From Limnomonas spitsbergensis (Eukaryota; Chlorophyta; Chlorophyceae; Chlamydomonadales): a stretch of DNA of 64,000 bases. The notes beneath the pieces are model-generated. The model made no database searches, was not told the DNA's origin, and worked only from the letters and a program-made list of their open reading frames with translations. Within the stretch, counting starts at the first letter, position 1, and each line of letters opens with the position of its first letter. Of this stretch, positions 13,401 to 22,902 are shown piece by piece. A program made the translations under genes and the position numbers. Location: NCBI GenBank assembly GCA_037349105.1, contig JAYJMM010000032.1, positions 1,330,501 through 1,394,500 of the forward strand. The letters run 5' to 3'.

Positions 13401-14255
13401 TCACAGAATACAGCTTTGGCTACAATTCGGCTACGGTACATCACGGCCTGCCGCCGGCATAGATTGGTGTGGCATGCAATTCTGCATCTTGGGCCCCTGG
13501 CCTGGCAATAGGCCGGTCAAGGCTTTGTCCCAATCAGCGTAGTAATGGCCGTTCAGCAGCCCCCTGAAGTTGGTCAGGTACACACTCAACAGAATACTGC
13601 TCTCACGGTAGCGTAGGGTGGAGTATCTAGGTTAAGGAGGCGCTTGAGAACGGATGTTATACATCTATGCTTGATTGTTGGTGCCCATATTCGCAGGGCA
13701 GAGTTTGAACAGGGGTGATCCTCAGGAATGGAAGCAGCTCCAATGCTGATGGGTTTCAGTAGCTGTATGCTGCTGGCTGGAATGCCTGTTTGTAGCTGAA
13801 CACTGGCAGGTGAACTGCTTGCCATGTTCATGCTGCCAGGTGGTCAGCATGCGAAGGGGCATGGTGCTGCTTAGAGTAGACTGCATTTGTAATCCCATGC
13901 TGTGGCCATGCAAGAGCAACTTGACCAGCATGCATGATGGAACCAGCCATGACAGCATTTTCACAGGCTGGTTCAGCGCTTTCCCAGCCTTTGATTGGAA
14001 CTCACAGCACGACTCAAAATCGCTTGGGCCCGTAGCGTTGGGTCGCCTGCGTTCCCGACATCGTCCTCTGACAGCAGGTCCAGCACCTGCGGCGTTTCCG
14101 ACTACGGCACCGGGGCAAGGATGAGCGATTAGGGTCAACTCGATGAGGCTACTTCTTGCGATGCTCTTGAATTTCATGTTCACCTCGAAAGCGATCAGCT
14201 CTGCCAGGGATGTCCCACCTCCGCTGCTTTTGTCAGACCGCAGTAAAATATGCAT
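1409..14255 (-). CDS. ESV1/LESV-family tryptophan-rich starch-associated protein, 12 exons
   Basis: Proteins of this family bind starch glucans in the plastid and help organise or protect granules. Exons from 5' to 3' on the minus strand are 14255-14184 (start uncertain), 14101-14006, 13191-12831, 11706-11567, 10404-10214, 8602-8515, 7772-7600, 6850-6720, 6076-5991, 4574-4489, 2461-2330 and 1586-1409 (stop TAG). Every internal exon has AG/GT borders, and the reading phases of all junctions agree, giving 553 residues after the uncertain first exon. The N-terminal half is low-complexity (Gly, Gln, Ser rich). The C-terminal half carries the family's Trp-rich repeats: WEELWWETSD, ERTAHKWARDEAADEWEEQW, KWADKWARQAENVWHERWGE, YTNKWAERL, WGDKWTETF, WWNEEHFGNGHVRKYGNSTS and MDTYYNPIPHFGYDLA. 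A plastid transit peptide is expected but was not found. The ATG at 14255 gives a poor leader, so a further 5' exon is likely. Family call is firm; ESV1 versus LESV is not resolved. Confidence 0.9.
1560..2290 (-). repeat. Intronic array of last-exon acceptor copies
   Basis: The real acceptor of the last ESV1/LESV exon is at 1586-1587. On the plus strand its edge reads GTGCTTGACGGCAAGGTCGT followed by ACCTGCAGG. Degraded copies with the same order recur at about 1660, 1769, 1866, 1973, 2070, 2182 and 2260, roughly 100 bp apart, separated by TTAGGGTT-like filler. Most keep the CTGCAG acceptor core and part of the coding bases. Confidence 0.85.
2440..2870 (-). repeat. Intronic copies of the acceptor edge of the exon at 2330-2461
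   Basis: The exon edge, ACCAGCGGTTGTACCTGCAG on the plus strand, is echoed at about 2585 (ACCAGCGATTGTATCTTCAG), 2676, 2701, 2767 and 2845, with growing divergence away from the exon. Confidence 0.7.
3120..4480. repeat. 51-bp minisatellite, about 26 copies, intronic
   Basis: A nearly uniform 51-bp unit containing CCCTTACCCTAGACCCC, CCCAACTAGGCCTGCACC and CTGCAGT or CTACAGT fills most of the intron between exons 4489-4574 and 2330-2461. Because 51 is divisible by three and the unit lacks stops on the minus strand, it creates a 482-codon open frame with a 17-residue period. That frame is not a credible protein. Confidence 0.9.
4540..5760 (-). repeat. Intronic array of acceptor copies with CAGCTACA filler
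   Basis: The plus-strand edge of exon 4489-4574 reads TCTGTCCATTTGTCACC then CCACTGCGTCCAAG. Related stretches recur near 4655, 4780, 4868, 4977, 5090, 5297, 5405, 5588 and 5673. The spacers are runs of the 10-mer TCAGCTACAA or variants. Both parts together fill the intron upstream of the exon. Confidence 0.85.
5840..5990 (-). repeat. Copy of an exon donor edge
   Basis: The donor edge of exon 5991-6076 (CCTCACCTGCTCCGGAGC on the plus strand) is partly repeated at about 5847-5875 (CACTTGCTCCGGAGC). TTCATGGTT and TTAGGG filler lies between them. Confidence 0.55.
6120..6260 (-). repeat. Copies near the acceptor of exon 5991-6076
   Basis: A degraded copy of the exon start lies at about 6215-6260, where the minus strand encodes EEYDGESGS against EDYDGDGG in the true exon. 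It carries the same TTTTTTA(T/C)GAACACG intron context. Short GAATGAAGCAGT-type repeats (GGAATGAGGCAGTC) fill 6118-6210. Confidence 0.6.
6840..6992 (-). repeat. Duplicated acceptor edge of exon 6720-6850
   Basis: CACGCGCCCACCTGGACACA at the exon edge is copied at about 6963-6985 as CTCGCGCCCACCTGGACACA. The copy includes the codons for WARDEAADEWE and an intact AG, so it is a near-perfect decoy acceptor about 120 bp upstream. Confidence 0.8.
7180..7590 (-). repeat. TTGTAGCTGA decanucleotide array with a donor-edge copy
   Basis: About 30 copies of TTGTAGCTGA or TTGCAGCTGA run between 7310 and 7580, with a few at 7180-7220. This is the reverse complement of the TCAGCTACAA filler at 4690-5745. 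At 7233-7270 a degraded copy of the 3' edge of exon 7600-7772 (TGCGTGCGGTGCGCTC against TGTGTGCGGTGCGCTC) is embedded. Confidence 0.8.
7780..8500. other. Intron with telomere-like filler
   Basis: The ESV1/LESV intron here consists of loose repeats of GGGTTTAGGGTTAAGGG, GTTCCTGATA(G/T) and CTGC(C/T)(A/G)(C/T)CCTTCTTGGG to about 8110, then two copies of a unit near 8190-8290 containing ACGAACAACGTTCTTAGG. No exon is seen. Confidence 0.6.
9388..9525 (+). repeat. TCAGCTAC MITE, truncated copy
   Basis: It starts GACTCAGCTACATATCAGCT and includes GGCCGGAGGCCC, CCATGCTGCTTTGGCCAC and TTTGGTCCCAAT, the conserved interior of the MITE family. The 3' end is missing. Confidence 0.7.
9540..9600. repeat. 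12-bp tandem repeat
   Basis: About five copies of GATCCATGCCA in an intron. Confidence 0.75.
9765..9868. repeat. About 20-bp G-rich tandem repeat
   Basis: Five to six copies of GGCAGGGGGAGGACGGGG(A/C)A in an intron of the ESV1/LESV-like gene. Confidence 0.8.
10385..10700 (-). repeat. Intronic array of acceptor-edge copies, exon 10214-10404
   Basis: The exon edge carries CCAGCATATCCATGGCCTCC then TGTAAGGTAGCAGGG. Three copies (about 10482, 10568 and 10655) read CCAGCATCACATCCATGGCC then TCCTGCAAGGTAGCAGG, about 87 bp apart. Each is followed by TTTAGGGTTTAGGG. A looser copy lies near 10905-10935. The copies resemble one another more than the exon, so they were amplified after the first duplication. 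Confidence 0.85.
11201..11237. repeat. (GGGT)n microsatellite
   Basis: Nine uninterrupted GGGT units, capable in principle of G-quadruplex formation. Confidence 0.9.
11370..11430 (-). repeat. Duplicated donor edge of exon 11567-11706
   Basis: CTCACTTGTGATTTGAGATC plus CAGGAAGGACA and GGCTGAAAGACAGG closely match the exon's 3' edge at 11562-11610, including the GTGAGC donor. The copy lies about 190 bp inside the intron. Confidence 0.8.
11890..12080. repeat. Degenerate GCAACACC tandem repeat
   Basis: About 14 loosely spaced TGCAACACC-type units in the intron between exons 12831-13191 and 11567-11706. The remainder of the intron (12080-12830) shows nothing recognisable. Confidence 0.65.
13230..13610 (+). 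repeat. Two tandem copies of the TCAGCTAC MITE
   Basis: Two related copies of about 185 bp (13230-13413 and 13414-13610) each start GGCTACAATTC(A/G)GCTAC then ACATCACGGCCTGC. They include TTGGGCCC, TAGGCCG(C/G)TC and AGCCCCCT(A/G)AAGTTGG, and end near GTACACACT. They sit in an intron of the ESV1/LESV-like gene. Confidence 0.75.
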
Positions 14256-16942
14256 GGCCGGACGAGCCGAAGGCCGGAGAGGAGCAAACAGAATTTTCCC
14301 CGGCAATCCATTTAATGTATGCAGTGCAGCACACTGCTTCCCACGATAGCAATAGCATGGGGATGACTTCGGGGGCCCATGACATCCCGTCACGAGCCTA
14401 TTTTTCAGCGTTATCATGTCTCTAGCACCTTCGCTGGGGAAATGTAAGGAGTGGAATTGTCAAGGTCTAGCGCTCCCAAGCGTAATCCGATTCAGGGCTA
14501 AATGAAGGCCACTTGTGATGCTGATGAGTCAATTCGGCTCCCCACAATTGCATGCAAAAGCAGTTTGGTTTCAGTTGGCCCGTTCTCTCAAACGCGAGAA
14601 CGCTCCTCTCGTTAACAGAAATGCAGTTTCAGAACTCAAAGCACGTGTTCGAGCTGAAACTTGTCGGCAGTGTGAAAGTCAAGCCCGCTGAGAGCGCAGC
14701 TGAGAGCAGGGTAGGATCGAGGTCCTGGATCTTCAGTCACTGTGTCACACCCCTAGTCACACACGTCCTGTGAGCTGAAGCTCGCCAGATCGTGGAGTAG
14801 CACAGTGGATCCAGGTCCCTAGGAATCCAAGGTGACTGCCTCCTTGCCTTCAAATCATAAGACCATGTCACTATGTCAGTATGTTGCATGGCGTACACGA
14901 GGCCATGCAACGTCATCCTGCATGACGCTCAGAAGGCCATGCCATTACGCAATACACGACAAGATAGCCCAAAACCACATACATTCGTGATCATCAATGT
15001 TTTGAAGTGTGCAGCAGATCTGTTTGGCAGCCGCGACTGGGCACTTTTGGGGGCCAAAACTTGACCAGCCGACCTGTGATGTTCCCAGTAACGGGTTTAA
15101 TGCTCCAGGTCCCCCCAGCCTAGGCCGGTACGTAGTTATAGTTTGGCTGAAGTGTGCTTTAATAAAGCTAGACGGGCCGCTGGGCAGCCACCGCGCGCTG
15201 GGCCGATGGGGACCAGCCCTTGACTGGCTTGTTGCCCGTGACCAAAGCAGCTGACACCTTGCTGTGCGGGGTCCTTGATGTAGCTGATTCTTGAGCTGGG
15301 CTGTGGTTGTCGCTGATACTTGATTTAGCTAAGTTGGGCTCCCTTACCTGAGCAGTATGTTGAAGTGACGAACCTGTTGGCCAGCCGTTGGCATGCATGG
15401 TTATTCTATCTCGCATTGCGGGAAATCCTTGTTATCCTTCACTCAAAATTAAGGTCGGCACTCGGGGTATATTCAGGTTTTCCAACTGCGCCAGGCGGCA
15501 CCTGATCCGCTGCCAGCTGCGGTTCATGCGGGAGCTGCAGATTCAGCCATTACGAGTTTTACAACACGCAGGGAGGCTGCACATGCTCCGTTTCTAAATC
15601 GTAGCGGTGGTACCGGCAGCACTGCAAGACAGCCCACTCATGGCGGCAGCTGGCTGACCTGAAGCTTGCTGTTTGACAGAACACAAAAGGGTGCACATGG
15701 TTTAATGGGCTGATGGGGTCACTGGAGGAGTTGGAGGGGGGAGCAGTTTTCCCAGTCTGTCTCTGATGTTACACCTCTGGGCCCTGCACAAGAAGGCTCG
15801 GCCGCGCGGGCACCCAACTGTTCAGATGGGAAAAATAAGAGACTAAAAGGAAGAGGAAATAAAAATATGAGCAAAAGGAGAGGCCGGGAAGGCAAAGAAG
15901 TCCAACACCTGAGCACCCAGTCTGTGTTAGGCAGTCTTTAACTTGCGGTCGCTCGCCGTCTCAAAGGTCTTTTAGCTAGTGGGCACAGACAACAAACATG
16001 CCAGCGGGCAGCTGTGTTAATGCTTTTTTTTATTTCGTGTCTCTGTTCGAGGGGGGGGGGAAGGTCAGCGCCCCATCCTCGAAAGCTGTAGAGCTTGATA
16101 AGAGCTTTCCATATCTGGTCTTAAAATTGTTTTCGGCCCAGGGGGAGGTATGGAGGGTCAAAAAGGGGGTGGGGGGGGGGGGGGGGAGGGGGGTAACAAA
16201 AAAAAGATTTTTTGAAATTTAATTATACCGTAAAACGGGTTTGACTCAGCTATTAATTGATTATTTTGGAGGTGCGCGGAATATATGCGCGATAGAAAAA
16301 ACAATAGCAGAAAGTGTGCGCGGCCGGTCAGTCACGGACCAAAACATCTATTTTTGGGGGTGCGCGGAGTAGTTGTTCCGTAACTACCATCAAAAAGGTC
16401 GCGCGCTAGCGCGCGATTAATTAGTTCGACATCCATTCACTGATTGTTGACCATGTACTGTTCTTTCAGGCATCAAACTAGGGGTTTGACAGAGTTGACC
16501 GTACGTAGTGGCTATAAGCGCTGCGCGGAGTAAACGACAGTCACTAAAACCGCTGCGCGGTGTTTAATTATTTTTTACGGACCGGCTGCGCGATATAGCA
16601 AACAACTATTTAAAAAAAATCAGCTGCGCGTTCGCGGAATATGGTACTTTTTTGCTGCGCGACGAATTTGATATAATTATTCCGAATCGGGGTGCGTGGA
16701 CCCTAAACCGTTTCACGGTCTTTTCTTTAAACATCAGATTAAGACGATAGCTACACCGATGCATTCCTTATGTCATTTGCTACAGATATGCATCATAAAA
16801 CACTCCATACAGAATACCAGACCCCCTCTTGGCATGCAATTATGGCATGGGGGGTTGTCATGGCTCTGGAACCACATGCACCGTAGGCATACACCCATTC
16901 TGAACTCACACGGTGTAGCTGCATTGGTAGTTACTATGAATT
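14256..16942. other. Upstream/intergenic stretch, repeat debris
   Basis: No confident exon was found. Partial MITE-like sequence lies at about 15100-15260 (GGGCAGCCACCG, GGCCGATGGGGACCA). A reverse copy of the GACGTCATT family lies near 15755-15830. G homopolymer runs lie at 16040-16190. The missing 5' exon of the ESV1/LESV-like gene may lie here. Confidence 0.4.
16230..16690. other. AT-rich island with periodic CTGCGCGG motifs
   Basis: An AT-rich block contains about ten GCGCG-centred motifs (GGTGCGCGGA, GCTGCGCGGT and similar) and one perfect palindrome TCGCGCGCTAGCGCGCGA near 16399. The composition differs sharply from the flanks. No open frame of note. Confidence 0.6.
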
Positions 16943-17177
16943 AAGGCAGCAGCAGGAGCATCGCGGGTATCATCCGCCTGTATGTCTGGAGTTATCACTT
17001 CCTAGATCACATGGAGTCAGTCCACCCTGGTCAGGAGCTGACGGAAGCAGATGTTACGAGATATGCCATCAGCGCTGAGGAGTTTAAGGGGGTGGTTTGC
17101 AAGGAGCTCCCCAAGAAGCAGAAGACCAGGCTTCTGAAGCAGCACACCAGCACGCTCAAGTTAGATGCTACTCATGC
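16943..17177 (+). CDS. Possible exon, unknown protein
   Basis: An open stretch encodes a charged helix-like peptide with RLYVWSYHFLDHME, ELTEADVTRYAISAEEFKG and KELPKKQKTRLLKQ, followed by a good donor (GC/GTGAGT) at 17177. The 5' limit is unknown; a stop lies just upstream. I do not recognise the family. It could be an isolated exon of a plus-strand gene or a transposon remnant. Confidence 0.3.
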
Positions 17178-17204
17178 GTGAGTCCTCTCTCTAGCGAGGA
17201 TGGG

Positions 17205-17372
17205 TGGCTGGCTGCCCTCCCTCTCGTCTGTTGTTGCTTTTGTTTGGGGGGTGGACACTTCTTTCCCCTCTTGTCTCTCGTGCCTTCTCACTTGTGTTTC
17301 CTGGCAGACTTGTTGCCTGCCGACGTGACCGAGCTTTATTTTCCAGCAGGGCCCAGAGGCGTAACGTCATAA
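17205..17372 (+). repeat. Dispersed repeat, GACGTCATT-ended family
   Basis: A full-length relative of the copy at 148-290, with TTTGTTTGG, TGCCGACGTGACCGAGCTTT and GGCCCAGAGGCGTAACGTCA in the same order. Confidence 0.65.
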
Positions 17373-17379
17373 ATCCGTA

Positions 17380-18084
17380 ACCCTCCACCGTGACCACTCC
17401 TCATGGTTGTTGAGCTCCGGTGTACCACTTGCACAAAAGTGAAAATCGGAATGTGGAGTCTTTTGTTTTGATATATCGGGTTGGGACATGCCTATTTCAA
17501 TCCATGTTCACACCAGCATTTCGGCCGCAATTACGCTAATATTAGTGGTCCATACTAAACATTGCAAAAAATAGCACCCAGATACCGTACTCCTTCATCG
17601 TTCCCCCGGCCACACATCGTTTGGGATAAATCTGTGGTGGACAACATCTCATCGGGGACCTTGTCTATTAAGCACTCGTGTTCCAGCGGTTTGCCACGTG
17701 CCACCCGTATCCAGGATGTTCATGTTGCCACGCTAGGTTGCATCGCTTATCTGCTTTAGCTCCTTCTCTAGGTCCTGCACCCAACTTGCTCCCTGCTCTC
17801 CCCCACCAATGTGGTGTTCGCACACAAACGCTTCACATCCTCGTTTCCTGCGACACGCAACCAGGAGGTTATACAGACATCCCGTGTTATGAATCAATCA
17901 GAAAGCCACAAGAAACAGACACCATCGAGGCGGCAAGGATGGTGTATATTTGATTTCGCACACCTCAGCATAATCAGGGTCATGCGGTATCAGGCCTGAT
18001 TCAGAACTTTTACAACCCACACTTTTCATTCCACACAACATAGTTCCAATGCTTAAAACCAGATTCAACCTGTTTGTGGCTCAC
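17380..18084. other. Unassigned stretch downstream of the TL20.3-like exons
   Basis: No clear exon or repeat match. A terminal exon of the minus-strand pentapeptide-repeat gene might be expected here, but no convincing candidate with the right phase was found. Confidence 0.35.
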
Positions 18085-21000
18085 CAATGACGGCATCCTC
18101 GAAGTTGGCTCCCGTCAGGTCAGCGTTTTCGAATGTAGTGCCTGCGGACAAGAAAGGAGATAGTCTGCTTCTACAGGGTGCCTGTCTCGACAGGGTGCTC
18201 TACTTCGGCTCATCAACACTAGCCCCCTATGTTAACAAGCAAGGCTGCACCTCATATGCCATCAACAACAGTTTGGCACAACAGTGTGAGCCCAACACAA
18301 ACAGCTAAAACATGAATCACAAAGCTTGAGGAGGGGCTCGACATCTGCCTCGGGTTCGACAGGCACGGCTGACATGGAATGCGATCCATGCCAGCCATGC
18401 AGCCACCCATGGTTGAGCCCATAGCGCATGTCAGGATGTCCCAACATGGTCAAAGGAATCGGGGCGGATGACAAGCTTTTACAAGGCAATCCCCTACGCC
18501 CCCCTCCTTTCACCGTCAACTTGTTCAATATACGATCCTGATATGTGCTCTTGCGCCCGCTTGGTTCAGGGTCCAGGTTCAAGATTAAGATTGTAGCATT
18601 CTCTAGTATATTTCTGCGCCCACGGCTGAGCCCAGAGCGGCTGTCAATATGGTGTGACATGGAACGACGATAAATACAAGACTGCTCATGCTTGCATGGG
18701 TGCGAGGGGCGCGAGCCGCGAGGCATGAGCTGTTGCAAGGCACTCCCATGCGCCTGCCTTCAACATCCTTCATCATCCTGAACTTGATCCAAAGTCGAAC
18801 CCTATATGTGCTCTTCCGCCCTTTTTCAAATTTCAAAGATAAGTTTGTAGCCCATGGAGTGTTCTGGCCTCCCCCTACCCCCCCTCCATGTCCCCGACCT
18901 CTCCACCCCACCCGTGATCACTGCGTTGACTAGTTTCACGTTCTTCATGGACGCATCCGTCAGGTCGATCCTGTCGAGGATGCCGTTGGTGAGGTCCGCG
19001 TTGTCAAAGATGGCCTTCCTTGCGTAGGCCTGGCGGAACAAAAGTAGGAGAATAGCGATTAGCGAGGTCCATTATGGGGAAATGTGACTTGCAAATCTAC
19101 CAAAATATATCAGGCTGGCTCTGGGGGCTGGCCGTGGGAGGAGAAAGCAGGCTTTCATGGCCCAGGAGTTGGTAGGCATCGTAGGGCACCGAAATCTCGC
19201 GTTTTGGAGCGCCCTGCCAGTGGACATCGGTGCTGTTTGCGTAAATTGGCTTCTGCGTCCAGTCCTCACAATCTCAGATTGACAAATCATTGCTCTGCAG
19301 ATTTATCATAGGCATCGGTACGTGTTCCATAGTCTTAGCCCTTCACCGACTCTACCACAGACCATTGCAGCCCGTATCCTTTGTGACCCTGTGTAGCCAT
19401 GAACACTTTCGCATCCCTACACCCACAGCCCTATGGCCTGTATTTTTTGACCTTTGCAGCCCTCAATAGCCTTTCTCCTGGACACCCTCCCATCCCTTCT
19501 CCCAAAGTCCTTTTGCCTGTGATCCACAGCATTCAGCCTGTATTTTCAGCTCTTGAGTCTTAATCCTCTTAAGCCCATATCCAAAGCCCATAACTCAAAG
19601 ATTTAAGCCCTTCAGCCTGACATACACCATACCCCTTGCGGACCACGTCTTGCGAGCTTGTTCGCATTAAGGCAGCCTCTAAAATAATGGCTTTTCATCA
19701 CACAAAATCCTAAGCCTGTATCAGACACAAGGGCCTCTGCCAGTATGCAGCTGTCAACACATTTTGGCCAGCCATGCTGCTTTGGCCACTTTCCATAGGC
19801 CGGAATGGGTTTGGTACCAATCAGGCCCCTGGCGGCCTGATAAGGGTGGCCTCCATAAGGGTGGCCAAAAAGAGAAACATTGTTGACGACCGCCCCGTGC
19901 ATATTTTTGCGTGCGTGAAGTGTGCTTTTGGAACAAGCCCCCCCCCCCCTAACCGTCCCTTAGCTTTCAAGCCCCAATCAGCGCAAGTCAAAGACAACAC
20001 TACAGTTGCCCGTGAGAACCAAATTCGCAAACTGGTGTCCGTGGACTTTGCAGCAGACACGATGTCGCCCCCAGCACCTAAAGCTGTAAACCAGGATCAA
20101 GACAAGTCAAAGAACCATCCACGCATCTTCATGAGGACAATGCGTGGATGGTTCTTGCATGGAAGGGTTCAGATTTGATTGAAACCCTTTCAACCTAAAC
20201 ACATCCACGCACCTTAGTGTGGACAACCTCGTGCGTGTAAGGGGTCAGGGTTGAACTTAACCCTATACACATCCACACACCTTCGTGAGGACAACCTCCT
20301 GCATGTTGGCTCCCGTGAAATCAGCATCAGACATGAGGGCGCCTGCCAACACCTTGGCGCGCAGGTTTCCACCCTTGTACTGGCACTTGCGTAGATCCAA
20401 GATCCTGAAAGCGTTCGGGTCGATGAGTGCGTGGTCAGAGTGTGTGTGCGAGTCAGTGTGCGCATGGTGTGTGAGAGGTGAGGGATTGTGTGCGAGTGTG
20501 TGTCATGCAAGATCTTCAGTTTGGGGTGGGGGGCGGTGTGTCGCGCGAGGGTCTAGCGAGTTGCAGCCCTCCATCCCGAGTCCAGGCAGCACGGTATAAT
20601 ACTTCTCATCTCCGGCTTTGCTAGAAGTTGCGCGTAAAGGCTAGGTTTAGGACCATTGCCATAGCTGCCCTATGAGTACTTGTACGCACCAGACGCTTTT
20701 TGTTAGGTGCATTATCTAAATTCAACTTCACTGAAGCTTCATATAAGCCTCGTGCAACGCGCCGCTCGGTAGGCCCGTCAAGGTTTGGTCGCCATAGGCC
20801 CATGGAAGCCCATTCGAAGGCCCCTCGAATTTGGTCCTCGTTAGTCTATCAGTGGCAACCAGTCGCAGGCTCTGCCCGGCGGCCCTGATAGGCTAGGTCT
20901 GGCGCGACTAAAATATACATCAGACTCATAGCTCCCTCATCACATCATCCTTCTTAGGCTACCATTCATGAATTTAGCCCGAAGTTGCTGGCAATGTTGG

Positions 21001-22585
21001 GAAATATGGACATTGATCCAACGTCTGCTGGCAACTGACCAAGCCAAATCCCCAGATTGACCTACTTTCCAGGCGCCGTAATGGTTGCCAAGGGCAACAA
21101 CCACACAGCCTAGTACAAGATCCTGATGGAGGTCATGCCTTTTCCACTCAATCTCAACTCAGGCAACACATAACAGCCCCTGTGGTCTTGTGTTCCTGAC
21201 AACCCAGGCACCCGTTCATGCCGTGAACACACCGCGATTGAGACTACCATGACGAAGACCCTAAGATGAAAGGGACAGCTGGATGAAAACGTACGTCCGC
21301 ATGTAACGAGGACCCATACGTTCATTCATCAGGCCATGATGACCAATTTGCAGAACCTGATGCGGTGAGGGTGCTCGCCCAGAGGCTCTATACGGATAAA
21401 TGCTTGAACTGCCCAATCACAATGAATCTTCCCCTCCCCCCCCAAAAGTGGACACAAAGAAACTGTGACAAGGAGAAATCATGGGGCACCTGTCAGCCCT
21501 TACATCCGTCACAGTGGGGGCATAAGAAAGCGTCAGCTAACAGATTGATACATGAGACTTGGTTCCACACACAATGGGGCCTACCAGCTGCCCTTTCGGA
21601 TGGCCAAGCCTTCTTCACATTTATCTAGCGCCACAGAAAAATATAACACATTCAGACCTTGTTCGGCCTGTCTTCTCCAGCTCACCCACCAGTCAGGCAC
21701 TGTAACCCTGCAACACCCACCTGTCAGAGACAGCGTTGGCCTGTCCGATGGTGTTGCCATCGTACCCCCGGTCACAGTGGTCAGGGGCTGAGGGTGGGCA
21801 CATGCAAACAAATATCAGCTTCTGATTAGTATAAAACTGGGCCTGCACCATCTTCCCGAATGCAGGTCTGCAGCATAAGCTGATGGGATTACAGCAACAG
21901 TAATGCTGCTTTTTTCCTGGAGAACCCAGGAGTGGAGACCTTGCTGCATGGCATGCGGAAGCTCCCGAGACCAGTCTAAACATCAAATGCCCTGAACTGT
22001 ATTTTCCTTCGCTTCCTAGCCTTGATGAGGAGGGGTCAGGTTGAGCTGTTGGCTGGCTGCACAAGCTGTGCTGACAGTACACCTATTCAAAATTTGAGGC
22101 CATCAAGATGCCAGCGAGGATGCAGAACTGAGCTTGATTGCTGCGTCACAAATGTAGCTACCTGATTTGTTCGTAGCCTTACCGGTATCAATGGGGGGCA
22201 GCTTGAACGCAGCGTATGCCATCTGAGAGGCCAACAGGTTCATGGAGACCGCAGCTGCCCCTGCAGCAGCGATGCTCTGCCAAGACGGGCGAGTCGCTGC
22301 GTGTAAACACCAGCGAATTGAATACGGACAGACACGTCACGAATATGCCTATGGAAAGGATCGGTGGATTCGGATGACGATAGGATTTTGATGGATCATC
22401 CTCGCAGATCAAGGGTGGGTCAGTACAGCGGCGCATAGGAGCTCAGCAGTGCATTAGGTCCGAAGTGCGCGAGGGATCACATTGATGCGATGCGATGCCG
22501 TGACCTCACCGGCACAGACCATGACGCGATTGGAGCGGCAAGGTCTCCCGAGGACAGTGGACGCATTCTTGTGAAGCATGGCCAT
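18085..22585 (-). CDS. Thylakoid-lumen pentapeptide-repeat protein, TL20.3-like
   Basis: Exons on the minus strand are 22585-22510, 22296-22183, 21787-21721, 20404-20281, 19029-18912 and 18141-18085; all borders and phases agree. The start gives a plastid transit peptide (MAMLHKNASTVLGRP to RVMVCA), then a hydrophobic thylakoid-transfer segment (SIAAAGAAAVSMNLL) ending AYA, a typical lumenal cleavage site. The mature part has YDGNTIGQANAVSD, then pentapeptide repeats such as GALMSDADFTGANM, AIFDNADLTNGILDRIDL and FENADLTGANFEDAVIG, which form a right-handed beta-helix in this family. The pattern matches plant TL20.3-type lumen proteins, whose role is unclear. About 186 residues are seen. The usual short C-terminal tail was not found. 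Reading through the last donor gives a stop after eight codons, so the end is open. Confidence 0.85.
18330..18870. repeat. Diverged tandem duplication in an intron
   Basis: Two halves share the order CATGGAA(T/C)G(C/A), TTGCAAGGCA or TACAAGGCA, CTGAACTTG or TCAACTTG, and ATATGTGCTCTT(G/C)CGCCC, then A(A/G)GAT(T/A)A(A/G) and TTGTAGC. Unit length is roughly 230-300 bp. Confidence 0.5.
19750..19890 (+). repeat. TCAGCTAC MITE, 5'-degraded copy
   Basis: It carries GCCAGCCATGCTGCTTTGGC, TAGGCCGG, TTTGGTACCAATCAGGCCCC and the end GTGGCCAAAAAGAGAAACAT, matching the right end of the copies at 61755-61935 and 48598-48790. Confidence 0.7.
20105..20300 (-). repeat. Copies of a donor edge in the TL20.3-like gene
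   Basis: The 3' edge of exon 20281-20404 reads CACACACCTTCGTGAGGACA on the plus strand. Related copies occur at about 20203 (CCACGCACCTTAGTGTGGAC) and 20115 (CCACGCATCTTCATGAGGAC), roughly 70-90 bp apart with CCCTTTCAACCT-like spacers. Confidence 0.75.
20745..20890. repeat. Partial MITE-like sequence
   Basis: GTAGGCCCGTCAAGGTTTGG and CGGCGGCCCTGATAGG fragments match the interior of the TCAGCTAC MITE; the ends are missing. Confidence 0.4.
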
Positions 22586-22902
22586 GTTTAATGTCGAAGA
22601 AGAGGTTGGTGAAAGTGACAAAGCAGAAAAATACCGTCGTTGTGTGGTCAGTTTCTAACCAAAACGAAAGTTCGGCTCCGAAATCAAGTAGTTGGCTGTC
22701 TCTTCCGCCAGAATCTGTCTGTCCAGAAGGAAAATCCACATCAGGCTTTGCCTCTGCCTCTGCATAACATCTTAATTATACGCTGTTTTTGTTCCATTCT
22801 TTTTGACCCTTCTGCCACCGGGATAGACGTAGCCTTACCCCAGAGAGCCTTGCGCAAAGCAGCCTCACTACCTGACCGTGCTGCTGTGATAACGCACTCG
22901 AG
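22586..22902. promoter_or_regulatory. Bidirectional intergenic region between head-to-head genes
   Basis: Only 317 bp separate the start codon of the minus-strand TL20.3-like gene (22585) from that of the plus-strand NDUFAF2-like gene (22903). Both promoters and both 5' leaders must fit here. I see no clear TATA box or other named element. Confidence 0.6.

Noticed and set aside
13722..14417. 231-codon minus-strand open frame as one gene
   Set aside because: The spliced exons at 14006-14101 and 14184 lie in this region but use a different frame for the first; the joined phases support the exons, not the long frame.
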